Source: Beutenbergia cavernae DSM 12333
GTDB lineage: Bacteria; Actinomycetota; Actinomycetes; Actinomycetales; Beutenbergiaceae
DNA length: 64,000 nucleotides
Reading direction: 5' to 3'
NCBI RefSeq assembly: GCF_000023105.1
Contig: NC_012669.1
Coordinates: forward strand, 1,959,025 to 2,023,024
This document shows positions 50,926 to 60,588 of the stretch, in pieces (position 1 is the first letter of the stretch; every line of letters starts with the position of its first letter). The notes beneath the pieces were generated by a model. That model was not told the DNA's origin. It did not search any database and saw nothing but the letters and a program-made list of their open reading frames with translations. The translations under genes were made by a program, and so were the position numbers.

Positions 50926-52454
50926 GTCCACGGCGCGCCCCGTCTCCGCCCCCGTCGATCCCGGGGTACCGGTTGGAGAAGCTCCTCGGGTCGGGGGGCT
51001 TCTCCGACGTGTTCCTGTACGAGCAGGCGATGCCGCGCCGCCGGGTCGCGGTCAAGGTCCTGCTCGCGCACGCGGACGGCCCGGACGAACGCGCCCAGTT
51101 CGCCGCCGAGGCGAACCTCATGGCCCAGCTGTCGACCCACCCTGCGATCGCGACGATCTACCACGCGGACACGGCGGAGGACGGCCGGCCGTACCTCGTC
51201 ATGGAGTACTGCTCGCGGCCGAACCTGTCGGTGCGCTACCGGCAGGAGCGGATCGGCGTGGCCGAGGCGCTGCGCATCGGCGTCCGCCTGTCGGGTGCGG
51301 CCGAGACCGCCCACCGCGCCGGCATCCTCCATCGCGACATCAAGCCGGCGAACGTCCTCACGAACGACTACGGCTGGCCGGCGCTGACCGACTTCGGGAT
51401 CTCGGTCCTCGCGAGCGGGGCTGACTCCGCGGGGGACGAGGTCGGCATGTCGATCCCGTGGGCCGCCCCCGAGTTCTTCGCCGACGACGCCCCGCGCGGC
51501 GTCGCCGCCGACGTCTACGCCCTCGCCGCGACGATCTACACGATCCTCGCGGGCCGGTCGCCGTTCGAACGGGTCGGCGGATCGAACACGGCGCTCGACC
51601 TCATCACGCGGATCGAGCGGGAGCCGGTGCCGCCGATCGGCCGCCAGGACGTGCCGGCGAGCCTCGAGCGCGTGCTGGAGCGCGGGCTGGCCAAGCATCC
51701 GTCGCAGCGGTACGCCACGGCGCTCGACTTCGCGCGCGCCCTCCAGCAGGTCGAGCAGGAGCTGCGCCTGGCCCCGACGCCGATCGACGTGCCGGACACG
51801 TCGTGGATCGCCGACGCCGTCGCCGCGAGCGAGGAGAACGCGACGCGCGTGCGGGCCGTCACCACCGTGGACCCCGTGCCGCGGGTGGACCCGCTGGAGC
51901 ACACGGTGCTCGGCGGCTCGGTCGCGACCCGCCAGCAGGGGGCGGCGACGCCGGACCCGTTCCTCGCCGGGTACACCGTGCCGCCTCCGACCGAGCCCAC
52001 CGCACCGCCGGGGCACGACCCGGCGGCTCCCTCCGGCGCCGGCCGGCGCACGCGCTGGTGGGTGTGGGCGACGGCGACGGTCACGGTGCTCGCGGCGCTC
52101 GTCGTCGTCGTGCTCGTCAACCGCGGCGCCGAGACTCCCGTCGAGCCGCCGACCTCGACGGCGCCGGACGACCCGACGGCGCCCCCGCCGGTCGTCGCGG
52201 TGCCCGAGCCCGAGGACCTGGCCGGCGTGCGCGACGGCGAGGACGTGACGTTCACATGGACGTTGCCCGACGACGTCGACCCCGCCGACTACTCGTTCAG
52301 CTGGACCGAGGTGGGCGGCGACGGGCGGGCTCAACCGGTCGACGCCTCCCCGCTGACGCTGACGGACCGGACCGGTACGGTGTGCGTCGAGGTGCGGACG
52401 CGGGCGGACGCCGGAGGACGGCTCTCCGGCCCGGTGAGCGCCTGCGTTGGCTGA
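50922..52454 (+). CDS. Transmembrane Ser/Thr protein kinase
   Basis: A 510-residue Hanks-type kinase with complete motifs: Gly loop [10 protein letters not shown] (about 22-31), VAVKVL Lys (about 43-48), [10 protein letters not shown] (about 137-146), TDFGIS (about 156-161) and AAPEFF (about 183-188). A linker leads to a membrane segment (about 377-398) and a short extracytoplasmic domain (about 420-510) with a fibronectin-like pattern and two Cys. No PASTA repeats are present, so it is not PknB-like. It acts with the PP2C and FHA partners encoded upstream. Confidence 0.94.
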   Translation: MSPRRAPSPPPSIPGYRLEKLLGSGGFSDVFLYEQAMPRRRVAVKVLLAHADGPDERAQFAAEANLMAQLSTHPAIATIYHADTAEDGRPYLVMEYCSRPNLSVRYRQERIGVAEALRIGVRLSGAAETAHRAGILHRDIKPANVLTNDYGWPALTDFGISVLASGADSAGDEVGMSIPWAAPEFFADDAPRGVAADVYALAATIYTILAGRSPFERVGGSNTALDLITRIEREPVPPIGRQDVPASLERVLERGLAKHPSQRYATALDFARALQQVEQELRLAPTPIDVPDTSWIADAVAASEENATRVRAVTTVDPVPRVDPLEHTVLGGSVATRQQGAATPDPFLAGYTVPPPTEPTAPPGHDPAAPSGAGRRTRWWVWATATVTVLAALVVVVLVNRGAETPVEPPTSTAPDDPTAPPPVVAVPEPEDLAGVRDGEDVTFTWTLPDDVDPADYSFSWTEVGGDGRAQPVDASPLTLTDRTGTVCVEVRTRADAGGRLSGPVSACVG

Positions 52455-52473
52455 GGCAGGATCGGGGCGAGTG

Positions 52474-53172
52474 ATGTCGATGCAGCTGGAGTTCTGCGGC
52501 GAGTGGTTCACGCTCGACGAGGCGGAGCCGTTCACGATCGGTCGTGAGGGCGACCTCGAGATCGACGACAACCCGTACCTCCACCGCCGGTTCCTGCGCC
52601 TCGTGCACCGGGACGGCCTGTGGTGGCTCGAGAACGTGGGCAGCCGGATCTCGGCCACGGTGGCCGACCCCGGCGGCAACGTGCAGGCGTGGGTGGCTCC
52701 GGGCGCCCGGCTGCCGCTGGTCTTCGCGCGCACGACCGTCCTGTTCACGGCCGGCCCGACGACGTACGAGCTCACGATCGCCGGCGAGGAGCCGGCCTAC
52801 GACAGCACGGCGTCCGACGAGATCGAGGTCGGCGAGACCACGATCGGGCCGGTCGCGCTGACGCCGACGCAGCGGGCGCTCGTGGTCTCGCTGGCCGAAC
52901 CGGTGCTGCGCGGGCGGGGGAGCACGGCATCGATCCCGACGTCGGCGCAGGCCGCCGCGCGGCTCGGCTGGAACCTCACCCGTTTCAACCGCAAGCTCGA
53001 CAACGTCTGCGAGAAGCTCAGCCGGACCGGCGTCCGCGGCCTGCGCGGAGGTCCCCGCCGACTCGCGGTGAACCGGCGCGCCCGGCTGGTCGAGCACGCC
53101 GTCGCCTCACGGCTCGTGACCGCCGACGACCTGCCGATCCTCGACGAGGAGGCCGAGCGCGCCGGCGTGTGA
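52474..53172 (+). CDS. FHA domain protein with C-terminal helical (winged-helix-like) region
   Basis: A 232-residue protein. The N-terminal part (about 1-105) has the FHA fold pattern with FTIGREGDLEIDDNPYLHRRFLRLVHRDGLWWLENVGSRISATV, though the core SxxH is HRRF-like and so atypical. The C-terminal part (TPTQRALVVSLAEPVLRGRGS...SAQAAARLGWNLTRFNRKLDNVCEKLSRTGV) reads like a HTH-type domain, suggesting a phospho-responsive DNA- or protein-binding protein. ATG 52474 follows GGGGCGAG; the frame is open from a TTG at 52447. It precedes the giant protein gene. Confidence 0.85.
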   Translation: MSMQLEFCGEWFTLDEAEPFTIGREGDLEIDDNPYLHRRFLRLVHRDGLWWLENVGSRISATVADPGGNVQAWVAPGARLPLVFARTTVLFTAGPTTYELTIAGEEPAYDSTASDEIEVGETTIGPVALTPTQRALVVSLAEPVLRGRGSTASIPTSAQAAARLGWNLTRFNRKLDNVCEKLSRTGVRGLRGGPRRLAVNRRARLVEHAVASRLVTADDLPILDEEAERAGV

Positions 53173-53245
53173 GACCTCCCGCCGACCTTCACCGGAGGTT
53201 CACTCCGGGTCCACTCATGGGCTGACCGGCCGGTCCGCCACCAGG

Positions 53246-53251
53246 TAGCCT
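53246..53251 (+). promoter_or_regulatory. Possible -10 box (TAGCCT) of the giant-protein operon
   Basis: TAGCCT lies 69 bases before the GTG start of the giant gene, in a 147-base gap. GGAGGGGG at 53303-53310 is the ribosome site and decides for GTG 53320 over ATG 53278. Confidence 0.4.
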
Positions 53252-53319
53252 GAGTCGGCTGTGCACGGCACTGCGCCATGCGCGCCTGCCCGATGACGAC
53301 CCGGAGGGGGAACGAGCGA

Positions 53320-56300
53320 GTGAGGTTGGGCGAACGCCTGCGCCGGCACCGGTCCCGCATCGCGAGCGCGACGGTGATCTCGCTGGCCCTCGGCACCGTC
53401 GTCGCGCTCAGCCTCGACTACGACGGCGTCGCCACGGCCGACGTCGACCTCAACGACGGCGGGGTGTGGGTCAACAGTCAGAGCGACACCCGGATCGGCC
53501 GGCTGAACCGACCGATCGAGGAGGTCGACGCGCAGCTGGACGCAGCCAGCACGCAGTTCGACCTGCTGCAGCAGGCGTCCAACGTGCTCGTCGTCGACTC
53601 CGCCGCTCGCCAGGTGCAGCGCATCGACCCGGCCGCCGTGGCGCTCGCCGGTGGGGCGTCCATCCCGGCCCGCGCGCAGGTCGCGCTCGGGGGCGACGTC
53701 GTCGCCGTGCTCGACATCGACACCGGTGACGTGCGCACCGCCGACATCGCGTCCCTCGCGACGCTCGAGGACGAGGAGATCCCGCCGCTCGTCAACCTCG
53801 GCGCCGACGGCGTGATCGCCGTCGACGACGCCGGCACCACGTACGCCTTCTCGCCCACGGAACGCACGCTGACCGCCATCAGCCCGGAGGACGCCGCGGC
53901 GCTGCAGGCCGCCGGCGGCGCAGAGCCGACGGAGGGCGAGAGCGAGGACGCGAGCGCGGCGCCCGGCGTCGAGCTGCCCACGTGGGACCTGTCGTCGCGG
54001 CTCGAGGGCGAGCTCGCGGAGGCCGACCTCCAGCTCACGACCGTCGGCACCGACCCGGTGCTCCTCGTCTCGCGCGAGGAGCGCGTCGAGGACGCCGACA
54101 GCGGGGCCGTGTCGACCCGGACCCGGGTCCAGCTCGTGCAGCCCGAGCGCGCGACCGTCGAGCTCACCGACGTGGAGCAGCTCGCCGAGAACGACCTCTC
54201 GACGGTGCGGCTCCAGGCGTCCGGGCCGGCCGCCTCGACCGTCTCGTTGTCGACGCCGGACGCCCTGGTGCGCGTCCCGCTCGCCGGCGGCACACCGGTG
54301 GTCGCCGAGGTCGGCAGCCCCGGGGCTCCGGCTCAGCCCGTCGTCGTGGCGGGCTGCACCCACGGCGCGTGGTCCGGAGGCGAACCGACCTACCTGCGGC
54401 TGTGCCGCGACGAGCCGGTCTCGCTCCCGGTTCCCGAGGTCCCGGCGAACGCCGAGCTGGCGTTCCGCGTCAACCGGGAGGTCGTGGTCCTCAACGACCT
54501 CGTCTCCGGCAACATCTGGATGATCCAGGACACGCTCAAGCTCATCGAGGACTGGGCCGACACGACTCCGCCGCCGAACCCGTCCGAGGAGGAGGAGGAG
54601 TCCCAGCAGCAGATCCGCGACGAGGTGCCGCTCGACCGCGACGCCGAGAACCGGCCCCCGACGGCCACGGACGACGAGTTCGGCCTGCGGCCCGGGCGGA
54701 CGACGATCCTGCCGGTGCTGGACAACGACTCCGACCCCGACGGTGACCTCGTCACCGTCACCCAGGTGGACTCGCCGCCGGAGAACGTCGGGACGATCGA
54801 GCCGATCCTCGGGAACCGGGCGCTGCAGATCACCGTGCCGCAGGACGCGTCCGGCAGCGCGCACCTCGAGTACACGATCGACGACGGCCGGGGCGAGCAG
54901 GACACGGCGACGATCTCGCTCGAGGTCATCGGCGAGGAGTCGAACACTCCGCCGGAGCTGGTCCGCGCCATCACGATGCGGGCCGCACGTGGAGCGACCG
55001 TGTCGATGAACGTCTTCACGGACATCCGCGACCCCGACGGCGACGACCTGGTGCTGGTCGGCGCCCGCGTCGACAACGAGCAGGACACCGTGCGGTACAC
55101 CCCGGACGGGACGGTGACGTTCGAGGACGCGAACCTGTCCGACGGCGAGAAGACGGTCACGCTCTCGGTGTCGGACAACCGCGAGGTCGCGGAGCTCGAG
55201 ATCACCGTCGAGGTGCTGCCGGAGGGCAACGCGAAGCCGGTCGCCGTGTTCGACTTCGCCACGGCGTACGTCGGTGAGCCGGTCGTGCTCGAGCCGATCG
55301 TCAACGACCAGGACCCGAACGGCGACCGCCTGCGCCTGGCCCAGGTGCAGCCCTTCGCCGCCGGCGAGACGAACCCGACGCTCGACTGGGACGGGACGAT
55401 CGCGTTCACGCCCACCGAGGCGGGGTCGTTCGACACGACGTACCTCGTGGCCGACGACGACGGCGCGACGTCGGAAGGGCTGATCCGCGTCGACGTCGTC
55501 GAACCGGTGGACGGTCCCCCCACCGCCGTCCGCGACACCGCTCTGCTGCCGCCGGGCGGCGAGGTGATGCTCGACGTGCTCGTCAACGACACCGACCCGC
55601 GCGGCGAGGTGCTCGCCGTCCAGCAGGTCGACGTGCCGGACGGGCTCGGCCTGCACGTGGCCGTCCTCGAGCACCGGCTGCTGCGGATCAGCGCCGACCG
55701 CACGCTCACGGGTCCGGTGACGCTCGGCTACTCCGTCTCCAACGGCGTCGCGCAGGCGCAGGGCGAGGTCCAGGTGATGCCGCTCGGCGGGAACGCGCAG
55801 CCGCAGCCGCCGGTCGCCGTCGAGGACAGCGCCACCGTGCGCGTCGGCGACTACGTGACGATCCCGGTGCTGGCGAACGACTCCCACCCGAGCGGCGTCG
55901 ACTTCAGCCTCGACGCCGAGGTCCCCGTGCCGCCGGAGGCGGGGGTCATGTTCGCCACCCAGGACGTGCTGCGCTACCAGGCTCCGAGCTCTCCGGGGCA
56001 GCAGGTCGCGACGTACCAGATCACCGACGAGAACGGTCAGTCGGCGTCGGCGAACGTGGTCGTGAACGTGGTGGCCGACGAGGGCAACCAGGCTCCCCAG
56101 CCCGAGCCGGTCGAGACGCGGGCGTTCCAGACCGAGCTGGTGCGTATCCCGATCGACCTCGTCGGGATCGACCCGGACGGCGACTCGGTCCAGCTGCTCG
56201 GCCTCGACTCCGCGCCCGAGCTCGGCCAGGTCGTCACCATCGGCCCCGACTACCTCGACTACCAGGCGTACAACTCCGTCACGGGCACCGACCGGTTCAG

Positions 56301-59300
56301 CTACTCCGTGCGGGACCGGCAGGGCCAGGTCGCGACCGGTGAGATCTCGGTCGGCGTCGTCGAGCCGCCGCTGCTCAACCGGAACCCGGTGGCGGTGCGC
56401 GACGACGCCTGGTACCGCCCGGGCCGCGACGTCGTCGTCGACGTGCTCGAGAACGACACCGATCCCGACGGCGACCCGCTCTACCTCGACGACCCGGCCG
56501 TCGTCGACGCCGCCGGCCTCGAGGTGGCGGCCGAGAACAACCGGCTCGTCCTCACCACGCCCGCCGAGTCCGGCACCTACCCCATCCAGTACGCCATCAC
56601 CGACCGGCACGGCGGGAGCGCCGTCGGGTCGTTCGTGCTGGAGGTGTCGCCGGACGCGCCGCTGCTGCGCCCCGTGGCGCAGGACGACATCGTCCCGGTC
56701 GCCCAGCTGTTCGAGCGCGAGTCGGTCGACGTGCCGGTGCTCGCCAACGACTCGGACCCGGACGGCACCACCGACGACCTGACCGTGACGCTGCCGGACG
56801 GCCAGGAGAACGCGGAGGTCGTCGGCCAGGAGGTGCGGGTCACGCTGACGCCGCAGCGCCAGGTCGTGACGTACCAGATCACCGACATCGACGACCAGAC
56901 CACGTACGCCTTCATCGACGTCCCGGGTGTCGAGGACTCCGGCCCGGCGCTGCGCACCGACGTCGAGCCCGTCGAGGTGCGTTCGGGGGAGCCTGTCGAG
57001 ATCGCGCTCGAGGACTACGTCATCGCCCTGAGCGGCAACCCGGTCCAGCTCACGGACGCGAGCACGGTGTCAGCCACGAACAGCAACGGCGGACAGCTCG
57101 TGGTCGACGCGCGCACGCTGACGTTCACGTCGGCCGAGGACTACTCCGGCCCGGCGACGCTGACGTTCGAGGTCACGGACGCGGCCGACGTCGACGACCC
57201 CGAGCGGCTGACGTCGGTGCTCACGCTGCCGATCGAGGTCCTGCCGCTCGAGAACCGGCCGCCCACGCTGCGGGGGACGCAGATCGAGGTCGAGGCGGGC
57301 AGCCCCGAGGCCGTCACCGTCGACCTCACGCGGCTCGCCGACGACCCGGACGCCGCCGACCTCGACAACCTCACGTTCGAGCTCGTGTCCCAGCCCGACG
57401 GGTTCTCGGCGGAGCTGCGCGGCGGCACCGTGCTGGAGATCGTGGCCGACGTCGACACCCCGAAGGGCACTGTCGCACCGTTCGAGGTCAGCGTCTCCGA
57501 CGGCGTCAACGAGCCGGTGGTCGGGGCCGTCGAGGCGCTCGCCGTGGCGAGCCGCGAGCCGCTGATCACGGCGGCCGACGACGATCTCGGCGAGGTGGAG
57601 CAGGGGGAGAGCGCCTCCGTCGACGTGCTGGCGAACGACTCCAACCCGTTCGGCGACGGCGACCGGACGATCGTCGACGCGCGGATCGAGACCGGCTCCG
57701 GCGGCGTCTCCTTCGACGGCTCGAACGTGACGGTGACGCCGGCGGCGGACTTCGTGGGCCGGATGGTCGTGGTCTACGCCGTGCAGGACGCGACGCAGGA
57801 CCCGGACCGCCGCGTCGAGGCGCGCGTGCGTGCGAACGTCATCGGCGTGCCGGAGGTGCCGGCGCCCCCGCGGGTGGTGAGCGTGGGCGACCGCACGGTC
57901 ACGCTGACGTGGACGGCGCCGATCGACAACGGTGCGCCGATCACCGGCTACGAGGTGACCGGGAACGGCTTCTCGCAGACGTGCGCCACGACGACCTGCG
58001 CGCTCACGGGGCTGACGAACAACGTGGAGTACACGTTCCAGGTCGCCGCCGTGAACAAGGTCGGCACCGGCGAGCCGAGCGCGCCGTCGGGCGTGGCGCG
58101 GCCGGACGTCAAGCCGGACACCCCCGCGGCGCCCACGCTGGAGTTCGGCGACGGCCAGCTCACGGTGAGCTGGGCGACGCCCAACTCGAACGGGTCGCCG
58201 GTGGACGCGTTCGACCTGCAGATCTCGCCGTCGACGGGGTCCGGGCAGGTGGCGCTCGGCGTCACGAACTCCTACGTGTGGACGGGTCTGCAGAACGGCA
58301 CGTCGTACCAGGTGCGGGTCCGCGCCCACAACCAGGCGCCGGACCCGAGCGAGTGGAGCGCGTGGTCGGCGCCGGAGATCCCCGCCGGGGTGCCTGACCG
58401 CCCGCAGGCGCCGAGCGCGAGCCGCGAGGACACCCCGCTCGGCGGGCGGGTGAGCGCGTCGTGGACCGCCCCGCCCAACAACGGCGACGCGATCCGCGGG
58501 TACGTCCTGACGCCGTACCGCAACAACTCGGCGCTCGCCCCGATCACCCTGCCGCCCGGGACGACGTCGCACACGATCAGCGCCGACAACGGCGCCGACT
58601 ACTCGTTCACCGTCATGGCCCGGAACAAGGCGGGCGACTCGCCGGTGAGCCCGAGGTCGAACGAGGTGCGCTCGTTCGGCAAGCCGGACCGGATCACGTC
58701 CGTGTCCGCCGCCCCCACAGGGTCCGACGGCCAGGTGCAGCTGACGTTCAGCGAGCCGTCCAGCAACGGTCAGGCGATCGCGCGCTACGAGTACTCGGCG
58801 AACGGCGGCGGCTGGCAGGCGCTCGGGAGCGGACACCGCGCGAACGGCCTGGCCGACGGCACGAGCTACACGTTCCAGGTGCGCGCCTGCAACACGTACT
58901 GCGCCGACGACAGCCCGGCCTCCAACGCCGCCACGCCGTACGGCTCGATCGCCGCGCCGAGCGTCAGCGCCGCGCGCTCCGGCGACCAGGCCGTGCGGTT
59001 CACCTGGAACCGTCCGGACGCCAACGGACGTCCCGTGGCTGTGTACGACTACCGCACGCGGGTCAACGGCGGGGGCTGGTCCGGCTGGCAGGGCGCCGGT
59101 TCGGGTGCGGTGACCGTCGGCAACGGCTACCAGCAGACCTGGGACATCCAGGTGCGCTTCGGCGTGAGCGGTCCGACGCAGACGGAGACGGGCAGCGCGA
59201 GCCTGCGGACGAACGACCCGCCGCCGCCCGCCCGCAGCATCAACTCCGTGCACGGCGACCGACGCACCTGCGAGGTCGGTGGCGGGGATTGCTACTACTC

Positions 59301-59523
59301 GGCGTTCGACTACGTGAACCTGCCCTCCGGCAGCTACAACATCCGCTTCTGGTCCACCGGTTCGATCCCCGGGTGCGGGTCGTACGAGCGCAACTACTCG
59401 AACGTCCCGCTGGGCGGAAGCTCGCGCTACCAGGCGACCGGCCACTTCGGCACGACGTGCGGCGGCACCATGCACGTGCGCATCACCGGCCCGGTCACGC
59501 TGGAGGACTCGAGTCCATGGTGA
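53320..59523 (+). CDS. Giant cell-envelope protein with 11 Ig-like and 5 fibronectin III repeats
   Basis: A 2067-residue protein. One N-terminal membrane segment or uncleaved signal (about 14-32: IASATVISLALGTVVALSL) is followed by a beta-propeller-like region (about 35-430) with VNSQSDTRIGRLNRPI. From about 444 to 1512 lie 11 Ig-like repeats of 85-100 residues, several with the Asp-rich signature NDSDPDGD (calcium-binding cadherin/VCBS-like). Five fibronectin type III domains follow (about 1515-1965; WTAPIDNGAPITGYEV, TSYTFQVRACN), then a terminal domain with four Cys. No LPxTG anchor is seen, so the N-terminal segment probably holds it. It would be a long fibre reaching through the wall. 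Upstream FHA/kinase and downstream MoxR/DUF58 genes suggest that its assembly or function is controlled. Confidence 0.9.
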   Translation: MRLGERLRRHRSRIASATVISLALGTVVALSLDYDGVATADVDLNDGGVWVNSQSDTRIGRLNRPIEEVDAQLDAASTQFDLLQQASNVLVVDSAARQVQRIDPAAVALAGGASIPARAQVALGGDVVAVLDIDTGDVRTADIASLATLEDEEIPPLVNLGADGVIAVDDAGTTYAFSPTERTLTAISPEDAAALQAAGGAEPTEGESEDASAAPGVELPTWDLSSRLEGELAEADLQLTTVGTDPVLLVSREERVEDADSGAVSTRTRVQLVQPERATVELTDVEQLAENDLSTVRLQASGPAASTVSLSTPDALVRVPLAGGTPVVAEVGSPGAPAQPVVVAGCTHGAWSGGEPTYLRLCRDEPVSLPVPEVPANAELAFRVNREVVVLNDLVSGNIWMIQDTLKLIEDWADTTPPPNPSEEEEESQQQIRDEVPLDRDAENRPPTATDDEFGLRPGRTTILPVLDNDSDPDGDLVTVTQVDSPPENVGTIEPILGNRALQITVPQDASGSAHLEYTIDDGRGEQDTATISLEVIGEESNTPPELVRAITMRAARGATVSMNVFTDIRDPDGDDLVLVGARVDNEQDTVRYTPDGTVTFEDANLSDGEKTVTLSVSDNREVAELEITVEVLPEGNAKPVAVFDFATAYVGEPVVLEPIVNDQDPNGDRLRLAQVQPFAAGETNPTLDWDGTIAFTPTEAGSFDTTYLVADDDGATSEGLIRVDVVEPVDGPPTAVRDTALLPPGGEVMLDVLVNDTDPRGEVLAVQQVDVPDGLGLHVAVLEHRLLRISADRTLTGPVTLGYSVSNGVAQAQGEVQVMPLGGNAQPQPPVAVEDSATVRVGDYVTIPVLANDSHPSGVDFSLDAEVPVPPEAGVMFATQDVLRYQAPSSPGQQVATYQITDENGQSASANVVVNVVADEGNQAPQPEPVETRAFQTELVRIPIDLVGIDPDGDSVQLLGLDSAPELGQVVTIGPDYLDYQAYNSVTGTDRFSYSVRDRQGQVATGEISVGVVEPPLLNRNPVAVRDDAWYRPGRDVVVDVLENDTDPDGDPLYLDDPAVVDAAGLEVAAENNRLVLTTPAESGTYPIQYAITDRHGGSAVGSFVLEVSPDAPLLRPVAQDDIVPVAQLFERESVDVPVLANDSDPDGTTDDLTVTLPDGQENAEVVGQEVRVTLTPQRQVVTYQITDIDDQTTYAFIDVPGVEDSGPALRTDVEPVEVRSGEPVEIALEDYVIALSGNPVQLTDASTVSATNSNGGQLVVDARTLTFTSAEDYSGPATLTFEVTDAADVDDPERLTSVLTLPIEVLPLENRPPTLRGTQIEVEAGSPEAVTVDLTRLADDPDAADLDNLTFELVSQPDGFSAELRGGTVLEIVADVDTPKGTVAPFEVSVSDGVNEPVVGAVEALAVASREPLITAADDDLGEVEQGESASVDVLANDSNPFGDGDRTIVDARIETGSGGVSFDGSNVTVTPAADFVGRMVVVYAVQDATQDPDRRVEARVRANVIGVPEVPAPPRVVSVGDRTVTLTWTAPIDNGAPITGYEVTGNGFSQTCATTTCALTGLTNNVEYTFQVAAVNKVGTGEPSAPSGVARPDVKPDTPAAPTLEFGDGQLTVSWATPNSNGSPVDAFDLQISPSTGSGQVALGVTNSYVWTGLQNGTSYQVRVRAHNQAPDPSEWSAWSAPEIPAGVPDRPQAPSASREDTPLGGRVSASWTAPPNNGDAIRGYVLTPYRNNSALAPITLPPGTTSHTISADNGADYSFTVMARNKAGDSPVSPRSNEVRSFGKPDRITSVSAAPTGSDGQVQLTFSEPSSNGQAIARYEYSANGGGWQALGSGHRANGLADGTSYTFQVRACNTYCADDSPASNAATPYGSIAAPSVSAARSGDQAVRFTWNRPDANGRPVAVYDYRTRVNGGGWSGWQGAGSGAVTVGNGYQQTWDIQVRFGVSGPTQTETGSASLRTNDPPPPARSINSVHGDRRTCEVGGGDCYYSAFDYVNLPSGSYNIRFWSTGSIPGCGSYERNYSNVPLGGSSRYQATGHFGTTCGGTMHVRITGPVTLEDSSPW

Positions 59524-59557
59524 GGCGCCGCGTCGGCACCACGAGCAGAAGGAACCC

Positions 59558-60559
59558 ATGACCACGACTGACACCCAGCAGGCGACCATGACGCCCGAGC
59601 AGGCGGCCTGGTTCGCCGACACGTTCACGCGTCTCGTCGACAACGTCGGCCTGGCCGTGCTCGGCAAGCCGGACGCCATCCGGCTGGCCTTCACGTGCCT
59701 GCTCTCGGGCGGCCACATGCTGCTCGAGGACTTCCCGGGCACGGGCAAGACGTCGCTCGCGCGAGCCCTCGCTGCGACCGTCCAGTCGAGCCACAGCCGG
59801 ATCCAGTTCACGCCGGACCTGCTGCCGTCGGACGTCACCGGCGTGACGATCTTCGACCAGGAGTCCAAGCGCTTCGAGTTCCACCAGGGCCCGATCTTCG
59901 CGTCCATCGTGCTCGCGGACGAGATCAACCGCGCCTCGCCGAAGACGCAGTCCGCGCTCCTGGAGGTCATGGAGGAGGGCCGCGTCACGATCGACGGCAC
60001 GCCGCACGACGTCGGCCGGCCGTTCCTCGTCATCGCGACCCAGAACCCCATCGAGCAGGCGGGCACGTACCGGCTCCCGGAGGCGCAGCTCGACCGGTTC
60101 CTCATGAAGTCGGCGCTCGGCTACCCGGATCACGCCGCGACGCTGCAGATCCTCTCCGGCGCCGCCGTCCGTGACCGCACGGCGACGCTCGCCCCGATGA
60201 TCACCGCCCAGGCGGTCGTGGACATGGCCGACCTCGCGTCCACCGTGTATGTCGACGCCGCGGTCCTCGAGTACGTCTCCCGGCTGGCGGAGCAGACGCG
60301 GAACAGCCCCGAGATCACCCTCGGCGTCAGCGTCCGCGGCGCGCTCGCCCTCGTGCGGTCCGCCAAGACCTGGGCCGCGTCGCAGGGCCGCCACTACGTC
60401 GTGCCCGACGACGTCAAGGACCTCGCCCAGCCCGTGCTCGCGCACCGCCTCGTGCTCGACGCCGAGGCGGAGTTCGAGGGCGCGACGGCCACCCTCTCGC
60501 TCGCCCGCATCCTCAGTGAGGTCGTCCCGCCGCAGCAGCGGGCCGGCGTCGAGGCCTGA
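59558..60559 (+). CDS. MoxR-family AAA+ ATPase
   Basis: A 333-residue ATPase with Walker A EDFPGTGKTSLARALA (about 65-80), Walker B SIVLADEINRASPKTQSALLEVMEE (about 116-140), sensor 1 VIATQNPIEQAGTYRLPEAQLDRF, which is the MoxR signature. MoxR proteins act as chaperones for assembling or inserting cofactors in partner complexes, usually with a DUF58 or VWA protein encoded next, as here. The ATG is preceded by AGAAGGAA. Confidence 0.95.
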   Translation: MTTTDTQQATMTPEQAAWFADTFTRLVDNVGLAVLGKPDAIRLAFTCLLSGGHMLLEDFPGTGKTSLARALAATVQSSHSRIQFTPDLLPSDVTGVTIFDQESKRFEFHQGPIFASIVLADEINRASPKTQSALLEVMEEGRVTIDGTPHDVGRPFLVIATQNPIEQAGTYRLPEAQLDRFLMKSALGYPDHAATLQILSGAAVRDRTATLAPMITAQAVVDMADLASTVYVDAAVLEYVSRLAEQTRNSPEITLGVSVRGALALVRSAKTWAASQGRHYVVPDDVKDLAQPVLAHRLVLDAEAEFEGATATLSLARILSEVVPPQQRAGVEA

Positions 60560-60588
60560 GGCGCACGCAGCCGGAGACGATCGAGCGC

